Below the pieces are notes generated by a model that was not told the origin of the DNA, searched no databases, and was given only the letters and a program-made list of their open reading frames with translations. Of a stretch of 64,000 bases of DNA, positions 15,343-24,584 are shown in pieces. A program made the translations under genes and the position numbers. Source of the DNA: Photobacterium indicum (GTDB lineage: Bacteria; Pseudomonadota; Gammaproteobacteria; Enterobacterales; Vibrionaceae); contig NZ_PYOC01000013.1 in the NCBI RefSeq assembly GCF_003026215.1, forward strand, positions 1 through 64,000, given 5' to 3'. The stretch's first letter is position 1. Each line of letters opens with the position of its first letter.

Positions 15343-16305
15343 ATGCTTATATATACCATTCGCCGATTAAATCTTTTCATCATCACTCTCGCTATTTTGA
15401 CGATGATTGGTTTTAGCATTCTACGCTTAGACGAAGCATCAGCATGGAGCAACCAACCATTTTGGAGTGGCTGGTTAAGCTACATTGAAGGATTAGCGCT
15501 GGGAAATTTAGGACTAAATCAAAACGGTGTTCCCATTTTACATGAAGTTATGATGGTGTTTCCAGCTACGTTAGAGCTGTGTTTTTTCGCGTTTATACTA
15601 TCGTTATTTGTCGGTATACCACTGGGTACGCTAGCAGGCGTAAAGCGTGGCCGGTTTACTGATACTCTTATATCTTCGATCACTATCTTAGGGTATTCCA
15701 TTCCTTTATTTTGGCTAGCGATGCTGTTAATTTTGATGTTTTCACTCAACCTTGGTTGGCTACCTGTCGCGGGTCGTTACAGCCTGTTGTATGAAATTGA
15801 TCACGTTACGGGGGTGGCGATCTTTGATGTTTTATTATCGGATAAACCTTATCGTTCAGAAGCGCTATCAGATGTTATTAGACACCTCGTATTGCCCACA
15901 CTAGTACTGGCTATGGCACCAACAACGGAAGTGATACGTCTAACACGTGCCTCCATCTCTGAAGTAATGACACAAAATTATATCAAAGTTGCACAAACCA
16001 AAGGCTTATCAATGTTTGAAATTGTTAGGCGTCATGGCATGAAAAACGCGCTACCGCCGATTATTCCTAAATTAGGTATGCAATTTTCAACCATGATGAC
16101 ATTTGCAATGCTTACAGAATCAATTTTTAACTGGCCGGGTATTGGTCGTTGGTTATTAAACGCCATTGCAGATCAAAATTATGTGGCAATTCAAGCGGGC
16201 GTAATTACAGTAGCGAGCTTTATATTATTAGCCAATATATTGTCAGATCTTGCTGGTGCAGCCGTGAATCCGCTTGTAAGGAAAGAATGGTATGCTATCA
16301 AATAA
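15343..16305 (+). CDS. sapB: SapB, ABC transporter permease
   Basis: This 320-residue inner membrane permease of the DppB/OppB type has an N-terminal membrane segment (MLIYTIRRLNLFIITLAILTM without its last residue) and several further helices. The cytoplasmic coupling loop contains VAQTKGLSMFEIVRRHGMKNALPP (EAA motif). It starts 3 bp after the sapA stop and overlaps sapC by 14 nt. It should form the membrane channel with SapC. Confidence 0.92.
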   Translation: MLIYTIRRLNLFIITLAILTMIGFSILRLDEASAWSNQPFWSGWLSYIEGLALGNLGLNQNGVPILHEVMMVFPATLELCFFAFILSLFVGIPLGTLAGVKRGRFTDTLISSITILGYSIPLFWLAMLLILMFSLNLGWLPVAGRYSLLYEIDHVTGVAIFDVLLSDKPYRSEALSDVIRHLVLPTLVLAMAPTTEVIRLTRASISEVMTQNYIKVAQTKGLSMFEIVRRHGMKNALPPIIPKLGMQFSTMMTFAMLTESIFNWPGIGRWLLNAIADQNYVAIQAGVITVASFILLANILSDLAGAAVNPLVRKEWYAIK

Positions 16306-17179
16306 CATTTATCAGGAACAAAAAATCCCGACACAATGGGAGCGCTCATGGATCAATTTCAAAGCTAACTCATTAGCGATGTTTGGCTTGTGGTGTTTAC
16401 TCATCCTGATATTAATAACCATTACTGCTTCATGGTTAGTGCCATATTCCCCTTATCATCAGGTTGGGGAACTGCTAATGCCACCATCATGGGATCAATC
16501 AGGTCATGTTGAGTTCTTCTTCGGTACCGATGATCTTGGCCGAGATATTTTAACCCGCCTAATACTCGGTTCTCAGCTCACATTTGGCTATGCGCTACTC
16601 GTCGCTATTGCAGCAAGCCTGATTGGATTTTTGATCGGTGTAACTGCAGGTATGACTCGCGGTTTAAAATCAAGCATACTGAACCATGTACTTGATACTG
16701 TTTTATCTATTCCCTCTTTATTATTAGCGATTATTGTTGTCGCTTATATGGGGCCTGGTGAAACCAATATTTTATTGGCAATATGGCTAGCATTAATCCC
16801 TCGATTTATTCGTGCCGTTTATACCGCCGTTCACACTGAAGTAGAAAAAGACTATATCATTGCTGCACGCCTTGATGGGGCTAACAACTTCTACCTACTG
16901 TATAACTCTATTTTGCCCAATATCTTAACCGTGCTGACTACAGAATTAACGCGGGCTATCTCCATTGCTATTTTAGATATTGCTGCATTGGGCTTTCTCG
17001 GTTTAGGCGCGCAAGCACCCTCTCCTGAATGGGGTTCAATTCTGGGAGATTCCATCGAATTAATTTACTTAGCACCTTGGACCGTAACCTTGCCTGGGCT
17101 TGCAATCATGTTTAGCGTTTTATCTGTAAACTTAGTAGGAGACGGACTCCGCCAAGCATTAAATGCGGGGATTGATTAA
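16292..17179 (+). CDS. sapC: SapC, ABC transporter permease
   Basis: A 295-residue DppC/OppC-type permease, partner of SapB. An N-terminal helix sits at about 28-50, followed by a periplasmic loop with FFGTDDLGRDILTRLILG, typical of the family, and an EAA loop (AARLDGANNFYLLYNSILPNI). The ATG follows AAGGAAAG. The stop and the sapD start are adjacent (TAAATG). Confidence 0.92.
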   Translation: MLSNNIYQEQKIPTQWERSWINFKANSLAMFGLWCLLILILITITASWLVPYSPYHQVGELLMPPSWDQSGHVEFFFGTDDLGRDILTRLILGSQLTFGYALLVAIAASLIGFLIGVTAGMTRGLKSSILNHVLDTVLSIPSLLLAIIVVAYMGPGETNILLAIWLALIPRFIRAVYTAVHTEVEKDYIIAARLDGANNFYLLYNSILPNILTVLTTELTRAISIAILDIAALGFLGLGAQAPSPEWGSILGDSIELIYLAPWTVTLPGLAIMFSVLSVNLVGDGLRQALNAGID

Positions 17180-18178
17180 ATGCCATTACTCGATATTCGT
17201 AACCTGACGATAGAGATTGATACGCCACAAGGTATGGTGAAAGCGGTAGATCGCATGAGCTTAACCATAAACGAAGGTGAAATCCGGGGGCTTGTTGGTG
17301 AATCAGGGTCAGGAAAAAGCTTAGTAGCTAAAGCCATTGCTGGTGTCACAAAAGACAACTGGAAAGTGACGGCCGATCGCTTGCGTCTAGGAGATGTCGA
17401 TTTATTGGCTCTATCAGCACGTGAACGTCGAAAGATTGTGGGTCGTGAAATTGCGATGATCTTCCAAGAACCTTCTTCTTGCCTTGATCCATCTGAAAAT
17501 ATTGGTGAGCAATTAGAAGAGGCCATACCTTCATCATCATTTTCAGGTCGATGGTGGCAACGTATTCATTGGCGCCAAAAACAAGCGATTGCACTGCTAC
17601 ACAAAGTTGGTATCAAAGAGCATAAGCGCGTAATGAAAAGTTACCCGTATGAACTGACCGATGGTGAGTGTCAAAAGGTAATGATTGCCATGGCGATTGC
17701 AAACCGCCCTCGCCTGCTTATTGCCGATGAACCAACCAATGATTTAGACCCGATTACACAGGCACAAATATTCCGCTTACTAAGCCGTATGAACCAATTA
17801 GGCAATACCACCATATTACTTGTAAGCCATGATTTAACGACCGTAACACAGTGGGCAGATCGTATTACCGTGATGTACTGTGGCCAATCTGTCGAATCAG
17901 GTAGCCGAAAGCAATTGCTGGAATCACCACACCACCCTTACACTGAAGCATTAATGCGAGCGATGCCTGACTTTAGCTTAGATGTGTCACATAAAAGTAA
18001 ATTGGAAACCCTGCCAGGTTCTATCCCTCCTCTTCAGCATCTGCCTATTGGTTGCCGATTAGGTCCACGTTGCCCACATGCACAACGCAAATGTGTAGAA
18101 GTACCCAAACGTAGGAAGATAAAAAGCCATAAATTCAGCTGCCACTTCCCGCTGAATATGGAGGATAAAAAGAAATGA
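17180..18178 (+). CDS. sapD: SapD, ABC transporter ATPase
   Basis: This 332-residue ATPase powers the Sap transporter and in E. coli also supports Trk potassium uptake. It has Walker A GESGSGKS (about 38-45) and Walker B LLIADEPTND. The signature LTDGECQK is a degenerate LSGGQ shared with E. coli SapD. The oligopeptide-transporter C-terminal region has GCRLGPRCPHAQRKC. The sapD stop and sapF start overlap by 4 nt. Confidence 0.93.
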   Translation: MPLLDIRNLTIEIDTPQGMVKAVDRMSLTINEGEIRGLVGESGSGKSLVAKAIAGVTKDNWKVTADRLRLGDVDLLALSARERRKIVGREIAMIFQEPSSCLDPSENIGEQLEEAIPSSSFSGRWWQRIHWRQKQAIALLHKVGIKEHKRVMKSYPYELTDGECQKVMIAMAIANRPRLLIADEPTNDLDPITQAQIFRLLSRMNQLGNTTILLVSHDLTTVTQWADRITVMYCGQSVESGSRKQLLESPHHPYTEALMRAMPDFSLDVSHKSKLETLPGSIPPLQHLPIGCRLGPRCPHAQRKCVEVPKRRKIKSHKFSCHFPLNMEDKKK

Positions 18179-18999
18179 GTTCTTTACTTGAAGTAGATAA
18201 CCTTCAAAAATCTTATCACTACCGTGCAGGGTTATTTCGCCGTCGTACTATTGAAGCCATTAAACCGATTTCTTTCAAGTTAGAAGCAGGGGAAACCATT
18301 GCATTTATCGGGAAAAATGGCTCTGGAAAATCAACGTTAGCCAAAATGCTTTCAGGCGTTGTTGAGCCTACCGCAGGTGAAATTCGAGTTAATGGTGAAG
18401 TCTTAGCACCTAAGGATTTTCAAACTCGATGTAAATTAATCCGCATGATTTTCCAAGATCCCAATACATCGCTGAACCCACGTATCCAAATTGGTCGCAT
18501 ATTAGAAGGTCCATTAAAACGAAATACGAATATGACCCCACAAGAGCGTGAGCGTCGTATTATGCTTACTTTGAAACGAGTAGGCTTATTGCCTGAACAT
18601 GCGTATTTTTACCCTCAGATGCTTGCTACGGGTCAAAAACAGCGTGTATCACTCGCACGTGCTCTGATCCTTCAGCCATGTATTATCGTTGCTGATGAGG
18701 CGTTAAATGGGCTAGATATGTCAATGCGGTCACAGATTCTGAACTTGCTCTTAGAGCTTCAAGAAGAAATGGGCTTGTCATATGTTTATGTATCGCAACA
18801 TATGGGCGTAGTTAAACACTTCTCAGATAAAGTGATCGTCATGCAAGATGGCGAGGTTGTAGAAAAAGGGCCAACTGCAGAAGTATTCAGTGCGCCACAG
18901 CACTCACTGACTCAGAAACTATTAGACAGTCACTTCTCTGCCCCAACACACGATAGAACCAATAGAATCAGTAAAGCGACCCCCAAGATTAAATGTTAA
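18175..18999 (+). CDS. sapF: SapF, ABC transporter ATPase
   Basis: The second ATPase of the Sap system, 274 residues. Walker A is GKNGSGKST, the signature LATGQKQRVSLARAL, and Walker B IIVADEALNGLD. It pairs with SapD to drive the SapBC channel. It is the last gene of the operon; a terminator follows, facing pyrF on the other strand. Confidence 0.93.
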   Translation: MSSLLEVDNLQKSYHYRAGLFRRRTIEAIKPISFKLEAGETIAFIGKNGSGKSTLAKMLSGVVEPTAGEIRVNGEVLAPKDFQTRCKLIRMIFQDPNTSLNPRIQIGRILEGPLKRNTNMTPQERERRIMLTLKRVGLLPEHAYFYPQMLATGQKQRVSLARALILQPCIIVADEALNGLDMSMRSQILNLLLELQEEMGLSYVYVSQHMGVVKHFSDKVIVMQDGEVVEKGPTAEVFSAPQHSLTQKLLDSHFSAPTHDRTNRISKATPKIKC

Positions 19000-19005
19000 T
19001 TTGAA

Positions 19006-19045
19006 TACAAAAACCCCGCTATTGCTAGTAGGCAGTAGCGGGGTT
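19006..19045. terminator. Terminator between sapF and pyrF
   Basis: AACCCCGCTA/TAGCGGGGTT forms a 10-bp stem. The T-run (TTTTTG) is on the minus strand, so it best serves pyrF. Opposing sapF transcripts would meet the same hairpin without a good U-tract. Confidence 0.8.
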
Positions 19046-19075
19046 AGTAAACGTTTGCTTTTTATCGTAAAACAA

Positions 19076-19771
19076 TTAAGCCAGTGATTTATTTATTTCA
19101 GCTAATACAGCAGCAGGATCAGTCGCCTGTGTAATAGGACGGCCAATAACTAAGTAATCAGAACCCGCATTAACGGCTTCAACAGGTGTCATAACACGAC
19201 GCTGATCGCCAGCAGCACTACCAACAGGACGAATGCCTGGAGTAATTAATTGAAACTCTTTACCCAATGCTGATTTCAACAGCGTTGATTCTTGAGCAGA
19301 ACAAACTACACCATCAAGGCCGCTGTTTTTAGTTAATGTTGCCAAGTTTAATACTTGTTCTTGTGGTGCGCAGGCAATACCAATACCCGCAAGATCTGAC
19401 GCTTCCATACTGGTTAATACCGTTACTGCAATCAATAAAGGACGATCTTTACCATACGGCTCTAGAATATCACGTGAAGCAGCCATCATACGTTCGCCAC
19501 CACTTGCATGAACGTTCACCATCCAAACCCCTAACTCTGCCGCAGCTGCAACAGCACGCGAACAAGTATTTGGAATATCATGGAATTTCAGGTCTAAAAA
19601 TACAGAATGACCACGTTCATGCAATTTACGCACGAAGTCAGGGCCATATAAAGTGAACATTTCTTTACCCACTTTTAGACGGCAGCTTCCCGGCTCAATA
19701 CGGTCAACAAACGCTAATGCTGCATCTTGGTTCGGGTAGTCGAGTGCGACAATCACTTTAGGGTCTAACAT
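19076..19771 (-). CDS. pyrF: Orotidine 5'-phosphate decarboxylase
   Basis: PyrF decarboxylates OMP to UMP, the last step of pyrimidine nucleotide synthesis. The 231-residue protein carries the catalytic FLDLKFHDIPNT segment (Asp60, Lys62, Asp65) and the phosphate-binding TPGIRPVGSAAGDQRR loop. An AGGAG lies 6 nt before ATG 19771. It lies downstream of lapB, as in E. coli, but an intrinsic terminator stands between them, which may mean attenuation or a separate promoter. Confidence 0.96.
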   Translation of the reverse strand: MLDPKVIVALDYPNQDAALAFVDRIEPGSCRLKVGKEMFTLYGPDFVRKLHERGHSVFLDLKFHDIPNTCSRAVAAAAELGVWMVNVHASGGERMMAASRDILEPYGKDRPLLIAVTVLTSMEASDLAGIGIACAPQEQVLNLATLTKNSGLDGVVCSAQESTLLKSALGKEFQLITPGIRPVGSAAGDQRRVMTPVEAVNAGSDYLVIGRPITQATDPAAVLAEINKSLA

Positions 19772-19816
19772 TGAATCTCCTGCTTAGACTTCGTTTTAGA
19801 GTTGACTTGGTAACTT

Positions 19817-19848
19817 AAAAAAAGGGCTCACCATAGGGTAGCCCTTTT
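19817..19848 (-). terminator. Terminator or attenuator between lapB and pyrF
   Basis: On the minus strand AAAGGGCT/AGCCCTTT is followed by a T-run. It lies 41 nt after lapB and about 45 nt before the pyrF start, leaving almost no room for a promoter. The stretch after the lapB stop is U-rich in the RNA, so a UTP-sensitive attenuator is conceivable. Confidence 0.75.
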
Positions 19849-19888
19849 ACATAATTCAATTTTATAACTAGAAAAATACCCACAGGTA

Positions 19889-21058
19889 TTATTCACCATC
19901 GAGGCCACGAATTGGCTTAACGGTACCCCACCCTTTACACGAAGGACACTGCCAATATAAAGAGTGCGTGGCAAAACCGCATTTACGACAACGATAGTGA
20001 GGCTTCATTTTAAGCTGCTCACCCACCAAGTGGCGTAAACTGGTTAAACTTTCTTTTGCTCGACCTTCTTCTGCTTCATCAAGATGATAATCCATCAGTT
20101 GGTAGAAGCCCTTCATGGTCGGGTTTTTTGTCAGCTGACGAGTCATAAACGTTTGAGCAAGAATGGCTCCCTCACGTTTACATATCTCATCAGCAAGCAT
20201 TAATTCAGCTGTCGAGCCAGCTTTCATATCTACGCAATGTTGTAAATATTTCAACCAACCCGATTCATTATTTGTCGCTTCATAGCATTGAAGTAAAAGA
20301 GGCAAAGCTTCACCGACAAAATCAACCTCTTGCTCGATAACACGTTCAAGCTGCTTAGACGCCGCTTTATATTCTCCACCTTTAATCAGAATACGTGCCA
20401 TTGTTAACGAAGCACGTACGCAGTTCTTATCTGCAGATAAAGCTTTCTTTAAACATTGCTTCGCCTTATCTGGATTTTGCGCCCCTATCTCAAGCATCGC
20501 AAGCTCACACCAATAATGGGATATATCATGCTTAAGTTTAGGTTTACCCATCTTGACGAGCTGATTTGCCATCTCTATCGCTTTTTCCCACTCGCGTGTT
20601 TGTTGATAAATAGACAACAACTGCTGCAGTGCACCTTTACGGTGGTCTGGCTCATCAAGTAACTGTTCGAAGATTTTTTCAGCACGATCAAGAAAACCTG
20701 CAGCCATATAATCTTTTGCTAATTGCTGTAATGCGAGGTTTCGTTGGTCAATGGTTAGGTTGGGGCGGGCGATAAGGTTTTGGTGGATACGAATTGCACG
20801 ATCGACCTCACCCCTGCTTCGAAATAAGTTTCCCAAAGCAAGGTGAGTATCAATTGTTTCACTATCAACTTGAAGCAACTCAATAAAAAGGTCTACCGCT
20901 TTATCAGACTGATCAGATAACAGTAGATTCAAACCTGTCACGTATTGACGTGACATGTGATGAGATTGCTCTTGGCGTTGATTACTAGCGCTCCTGTTAC
21001 CCATATACCAACCGTAAGCGGCGGCGATAGGAAGTAACAGGAACAACAGCTCTAGCAT
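19889..21058 (-). CDS. lapB: LapB, lipopolysaccharide assembly regulator
   Basis: LapB (YciM) is an inner membrane TPR protein that directs FtsH to degrade LpxC and so balances lipopolysaccharide and phospholipid synthesis. The 389-residue protein has an N-terminal membrane anchor (about 1-18) and a long run of TPR repeats. A C-terminal rubredoxin-like metal site has the cysteine pairs CRKC and CPSC. It lies 6 bp after lapA in the same operon. Confidence 0.94.
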   Translation of the reverse strand: MLELLFLLLPIAAAYGWYMGNRSASNQRQEQSHHMSRQYVTGLNLLLSDQSDKAVDLFIELLQVDSETIDTHLALGNLFRSRGEVDRAIRIHQNLIARPNLTIDQRNLALQQLAKDYMAAGFLDRAEKIFEQLLDEPDHRKGALQQLLSIYQQTREWEKAIEMANQLVKMGKPKLKHDISHYWCELAMLEIGAQNPDKAKQCLKKALSADKNCVRASLTMARILIKGGEYKAASKQLERVIEQEVDFVGEALPLLLQCYEATNNESGWLKYLQHCVDMKAGSTAELMLADEICKREGAILAQTFMTRQLTKNPTMKGFYQLMDYHLDEAEEGRAKESLTSLRHLVGEQLKMKPHYRCRKCGFATHSLYWQCPSCKGWGTVKPIRGLDGE

Positions 21059-21064
21059 TAAATG

Positions 21065-21349
21065 TTATTCCTTAATAGGCTCGGCACGAAGCTGATCTAA
21101 CTCTTTCTGCTGCTTAACAACTTTCTTCGTTAGACGATTCTTAGAAAAGCGGGCTTTTAGATATAACATACCGCAAATCAGCCAACCAAGCCCAAAGCCT
21201 GAACCGAATGCAATTCCCAGTAAAGTCGATAACTGGAATTCTCCTTGAGCGGCAAGATAATTAAAATTAACAAGTTCTTGGTTTTGAGCACCTAATGCAA
21301 GGGTGATCAGAAAGCAAACCACTAAAATAAGAATGCTTATTATCTTCAT
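21065..21349 (-). CDS. lapA: LapA, lipopolysaccharide assembly protein A
   Basis: A 94-residue inner membrane protein (YciS) with two transmembrane helices, about 3-21 and 41-65, and a C-terminal cytoplasmic coiled-coil (LTKKVVKQQKELDQLRAE). It is the partner of LapB. Length and layout fit the family, and the two genes are almost contiguous. Confidence 0.9.
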   Translation of the reverse strand: MKIISILILVVCFLITLALGAQNQELVNFNYLAAQGEFQLSTLLGIAFGSGFGLGWLICGMLYLKARFSKNRLTKKVVKQQKELDQLRAEPIKE

Positions 21350-21430
21350 CGTAAATCCTCAGGCTTGTTCAATAATTTGATGTCTTGATTATGCAGCAAA
21401 TTTACTTATCAAACCATGACCAATAGACAT

Positions 21431-21467
21431 AAAAAAACGGCATACTAAGTAGTATGCCGTTTTTTTG
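21431..21467. terminator. Terminator between ihfB and lapA
   Basis: A perfect ACGGCATACT/AGTATGCCGT stem with A-run and T-run flanks lies 13 nt after ihfB on the minus strand. Symmetry makes it functional in both directions; here it stops ihfB transcription before lapA. Confidence 0.9.
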
Positions 21468-21479
21468 TTCTATTCGCGG

Positions 21480-21770
21480 TTAAGCAGCAATTGCAGCATT
21501 AACACGGTCACGTAATTCTTTGCCTGGCTTGAAGTGAGGAACGTATTTACCATCCAGCTCAACTTTATCACCAGTCTTAGGATTACGACCTACGCGCGGA
21601 GCACGGTAATGTAAAGAGAAGCTACCAAAGCCACGGATCTCAATACGGTCGCCTTCTGCAAGGGTACCCGCCATGTGCTCAAGGATTTCCTTGATTGCAT
21701 CTTCTACCTGTTTGGCAGAAAGATGTGTTTGTTGACTACATAGCCTTTCAATTAATTCAGACTTTGTCAT
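21480..21770 (-). CDS. ihfB: Integration host factor beta subunit
   Basis: IHF-beta pairs with IHF-alpha to bend DNA sharply at specific sites, supporting sigma-54 promoters such as pspA. The 96-residue protein is colinear with the family from MTKSELIERL. It has the beta-arm RNPKTGDKVEL with the intercalating proline (Pro64) and the C-terminal GKELRDRVN helix. An in-frame ATG two codons upstream (21776) is less likely. It follows rpsA in the same direction, as in E. coli. Confidence 0.96.
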   Translation of the reverse strand: MTKSELIERLCSQQTHLSAKQVEDAIKEILEHMAGTLAEGDRIEIRGFGSFSLHYRAPRVGRNPKTGDKVELDGKYVPHFKPGKELRDRVNAAIAA

Positions 21771-21852
21771 AAACACTCCGTTTTTAGTATGTTTCTCAAT
21801 AGTATAACCGTTTAGAGAGAAAATGCTAAAAGCCTTTTCTCTCTAAGCTCAA

Positions 21853-23523
21853 TTATTCGCCTTTAGCAGCTTTGAAAGCGTCAGCCATAGCGTTACCGAA
21901 CGAAGCTTCTTCTTGCTTGTTCAGAGTAGCCATTGCTTCTTGCTCTTCAGCAACATCTTTAGCACGAACAGATAGGTTAACTACGCGGTTCTTACGATCA
22001 ACGCCTGTGAATTTAGCTTCAACAGAATCGCCAACAGAAAGTACTAGAGTTGCGTCTTCAACACGATCTACAGATGCTTCAGAAGCGCGAAGGTAACCTT
22101 CAACGCCTTCAGCTAGTTCTACTGTTGCGCCTTTAGCGTCAACTGCAGTAACAGTACCGTTTACAAGAACACCTTTCTTGTTCTCAGCTACGTAGCTGTT
22201 GAACGGGTCTTCTTCGATCTGCTTAACGCCAAGAGAGATACGCTCACGCTCTGCGTCTACTGCTAGAACTACTGCAGAAATTTCGTCGCCTTTCTTGAAG
22301 TCACGAACTGCATCTTCACCAGTAACATTCCAAGAAATGTCAGATAGGTGAACAAGACCGTCGATACCGCCGTCAAGACCGATGAAGATACCGAAGTCAG
22401 TAATAGACTTGATCTTACCAGTTACGCGATCGCCCTTAGCTTGCATTTCTGCAAATGACTGCCACGGGTTAGCTTTACACTGCTTAAGACCTAGGCTGAT
22501 ACGACGACGTTCTTCGTCGATATCAAGAACCATAACTTCAACTTCGTCACCAACGTTAACAACTTTCGATGGGTGGATGTTTTTGTTAGTCCAATCCATT
22601 TCAGAAACGTGTACAAGACCTTCAACGCCTTCTTCGATTTCAACGAAGCAACCGTAGTCAGTAAGGTTAGTAACACGGCCAGAAAGCTTAGTGCTTTCTG
22701 GGTAACGCTTAGCGATTGCTACCCATGGATCTTCGCCAAGTTGCTTAAGACCTAGTGATACGCGAGTACGCTCACGGTCGAACTTAAGAACTTTAACGTT
22801 GATTTCATCGCCAACATTAACGATTTCGCTTGGGTGCTTAACGCGTTTCCAAGCCATATCAGTAATGTGAAGAAGACCATCAACACCGCCAAGATCAACG
22901 AATGCGCCGTAGTCAGTAAGGTTCTTAACGATACCTTTAACTTCCATACCTTCTTGTAGAGAAGCAAGTAGTTCGTCACGCTCAACGCTGTTTTCAGATT
23001 CGATAACTGCGCGGCGAGAAACAACAACGTTGTTACGCTTCTGATCAAGCTTGATTACTTTGAACTCTAGCTCTTTGTTTTCAAGGTGAGCAGTGTCACG
23101 AACTGGACGAACGTCTACTAGTGAACCAGGTAGGAACGCACGGATACCGTTAAGTTCAACTGTGAAGCCGCCCTTAACTTTACCGTTGATGATACCAACA
23201 ACTGTTTCAGCTTCTTCGTAAGCTTTTTCAAGCTGGATCCAAGCTTCATGACGCTTAGCTTTTTCACGAGAAAGTTTAGTCTCACCGAAACCATCTTCGA
23301 TAGCATCAAGTGCTACGTCAACTTCTGCACCAATTTCAATTTCAAGTTCGCCAGCAGCGTTCTTGAATTCTTCAACTGGGATAGAAGATTCTGACTTAAG
23401 GCCTGCATCAACAAGAACGTAACCGTTCTCGATAGCGATAACAGTACCTTTAACGATAGCGCCTGGGCGTGTTTCGATTTCGTTTAGAGACTCTTCAAAG
23501 AGTAAAGCAAAAGATTCAGTCAT
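21853..23523 (-). CDS. rpsA: 30S ribosomal protein S1
   Basis: S1 binds mRNA and brings it to the 30S subunit for initiation. The 556-residue protein has six S1 RNA-binding repeats, visible as recurrent VKGxVxxxxDYGAFVxLxGVDGLLHxSD-like blocks. The C-terminal acidic and alanine-rich tail is typical. Length matches E. coli (557). The gene order cmk-rpsA-ihfB is conserved. Confidence 0.97.
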   Translation of the reverse strand: MTESFALLFEESLNEIETRPGAIVKGTVIAIENGYVLVDAGLKSESSIPVEEFKNAAGELEIEIGAEVDVALDAIEDGFGETKLSREKAKRHEAWIQLEKAYEEAETVVGIINGKVKGGFTVELNGIRAFLPGSLVDVRPVRDTAHLENKELEFKVIKLDQKRNNVVVSRRAVIESENSVERDELLASLQEGMEVKGIVKNLTDYGAFVDLGGVDGLLHITDMAWKRVKHPSEIVNVGDEINVKVLKFDRERTRVSLGLKQLGEDPWVAIAKRYPESTKLSGRVTNLTDYGCFVEIEEGVEGLVHVSEMDWTNKNIHPSKVVNVGDEVEVMVLDIDEERRRISLGLKQCKANPWQSFAEMQAKGDRVTGKIKSITDFGIFIGLDGGIDGLVHLSDISWNVTGEDAVRDFKKGDEISAVVLAVDAERERISLGVKQIEEDPFNSYVAENKKGVLVNGTVTAVDAKGATVELAEGVEGYLRASEASVDRVEDATLVLSVGDSVEAKFTGVDRKNRVVNLSVRAKDVAEEQEAMATLNKQEEASFGNAMADAFKAAKGE

Positions 23524-23635
23524 TTAATTAATCTTCAATATGATAAACAACCATGGGTATCCTACCTCATGGGGTTGATAAAAAAGTCAGTTGTCATCCA
23601 TGATACCGACAGCGCCTAACCGATTATTCGGTAGA

Positions 23636-24322
23636 CTAGGATTTTTGTTCTAAAGCTTTTTCTATATAAGCGAATGCTTGGGCTGTAACTTGCTCTATTG
23701 ACATATCAGTAGAGTCTAGCACCAAAGCTTCTTCCGCGGGACGCAATGGCGCTACAGATCGATTACGATCTCGGTCATCACGTTCCTGAATTTCGCTTAA
23801 AAGGCTGCCAAAGTTAACATCTAAGCCTTTTTGTTGCAACTGATTCATACGGCGATTAGCACGTTCTTCAGCACTTGCATCTAGGAATATTTTTACGATC
23901 GCGTTAGGAAAAACCACTGTACCCATGTCACGACCATCAGCAACAAGACCAGGAGCATTACTGAAGGCACGTTGACGACGCAGCAATGCTTCTCGTACAC
24001 GTGGTAATGCAGCCACTTTTGATGCCGCCATGCCCGTTTCTTCTTTACGTAATTCGCCAGAAACGTCTTCACCTTCTAGGATAACCTTAACTAAGTCACC
24101 TTCAGCTTTAAATTGCACATCTAAATGTGCAGCTAATGGTACTAAGACGTCTTCAGATTCTAGGTCAACACCATGGTGAATAGCAGCAAGAGCTAATACT
24201 CGATAAATGGCGCCAGAGTCGAGTAAATGCCAGCCTAATTTTTCTGCCAACAGCATACATAGAGTGCCTTTACCGGCACCACTTGGTCCATCAACGGTGA
24301 TGACTGGAGCATGAGTAGACAT
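23636..24322 (-). CDS. cmk: Cytidylate kinase
   Basis: Cmk phosphorylates CMP and dCMP. The 228-residue protein starts MSTHAPVITVDGPSGAGKGT, with Walker A at 12-20, and has HLLDSGAIYRVLALAA and DGRDMGTVVFPNA as in E. coli. The start is set at ATG 24322, which follows GGAG by a normal distance. An in-frame ATG at 24367 would add 15 residues not found in the family. Confidence 0.95.
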   Translation of the reverse strand: MSTHAPVITVDGPSGAGKGTLCMLLAEKLGWHLLDSGAIYRVLALAAIHHGVDLESEDVLVPLAAHLDVQFKAEGDLVKVILEGEDVSGELRKEETGMAASKVAALPRVREALLRRQRAFSNAPGLVADGRDMGTVVFPNAIVKIFLDASAEERANRRMNQLQQKGLDVNFGSLLSEIQERDDRDRNRSVAPLRPAEEALVLDSTDMSIEQVTAQAFAYIEKALEQKS

Positions 24323-24512
24323 AAGTTTCTCCGAAATAATTTCAGCAATCTTTTCGTTAAACAGCAAAACTGCTTACTAAACGGGGACGCATTATACGTA
24401 ATAAAATCGAAAAGTTATATGCGAATCGAGAAAAGAATCTAGATAAACGTGTTCGTCATAATTAATGTTGCAATTTTGAACAGTCAGGTTTCAATGCAAT
24501 CTTAGTGCATAT

Positions 24513-24560
24513 AAAAAAGCCCACGCAACATTACTAGAGCGAGTAATGTTGCGTGGGCTT
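24513..24560 (-). terminator. Terminator of aroA
   Basis: A very long perfect stem (AAGCCCACGCAACATTACT against its complement) with a 6-nt loop is followed on the minus strand by TTTTTT. It lies 24 nt after aroA. Confidence 0.92.
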
Positions 24561-24584
24561 TACACTAAACTGAATTTAAATACT

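Noticed and set aside
21872..23309. Multiple long frames antisense or out of frame within rpsA
   Set aside because: They are by-products of strong codon bias in rpsA and have no independent support.
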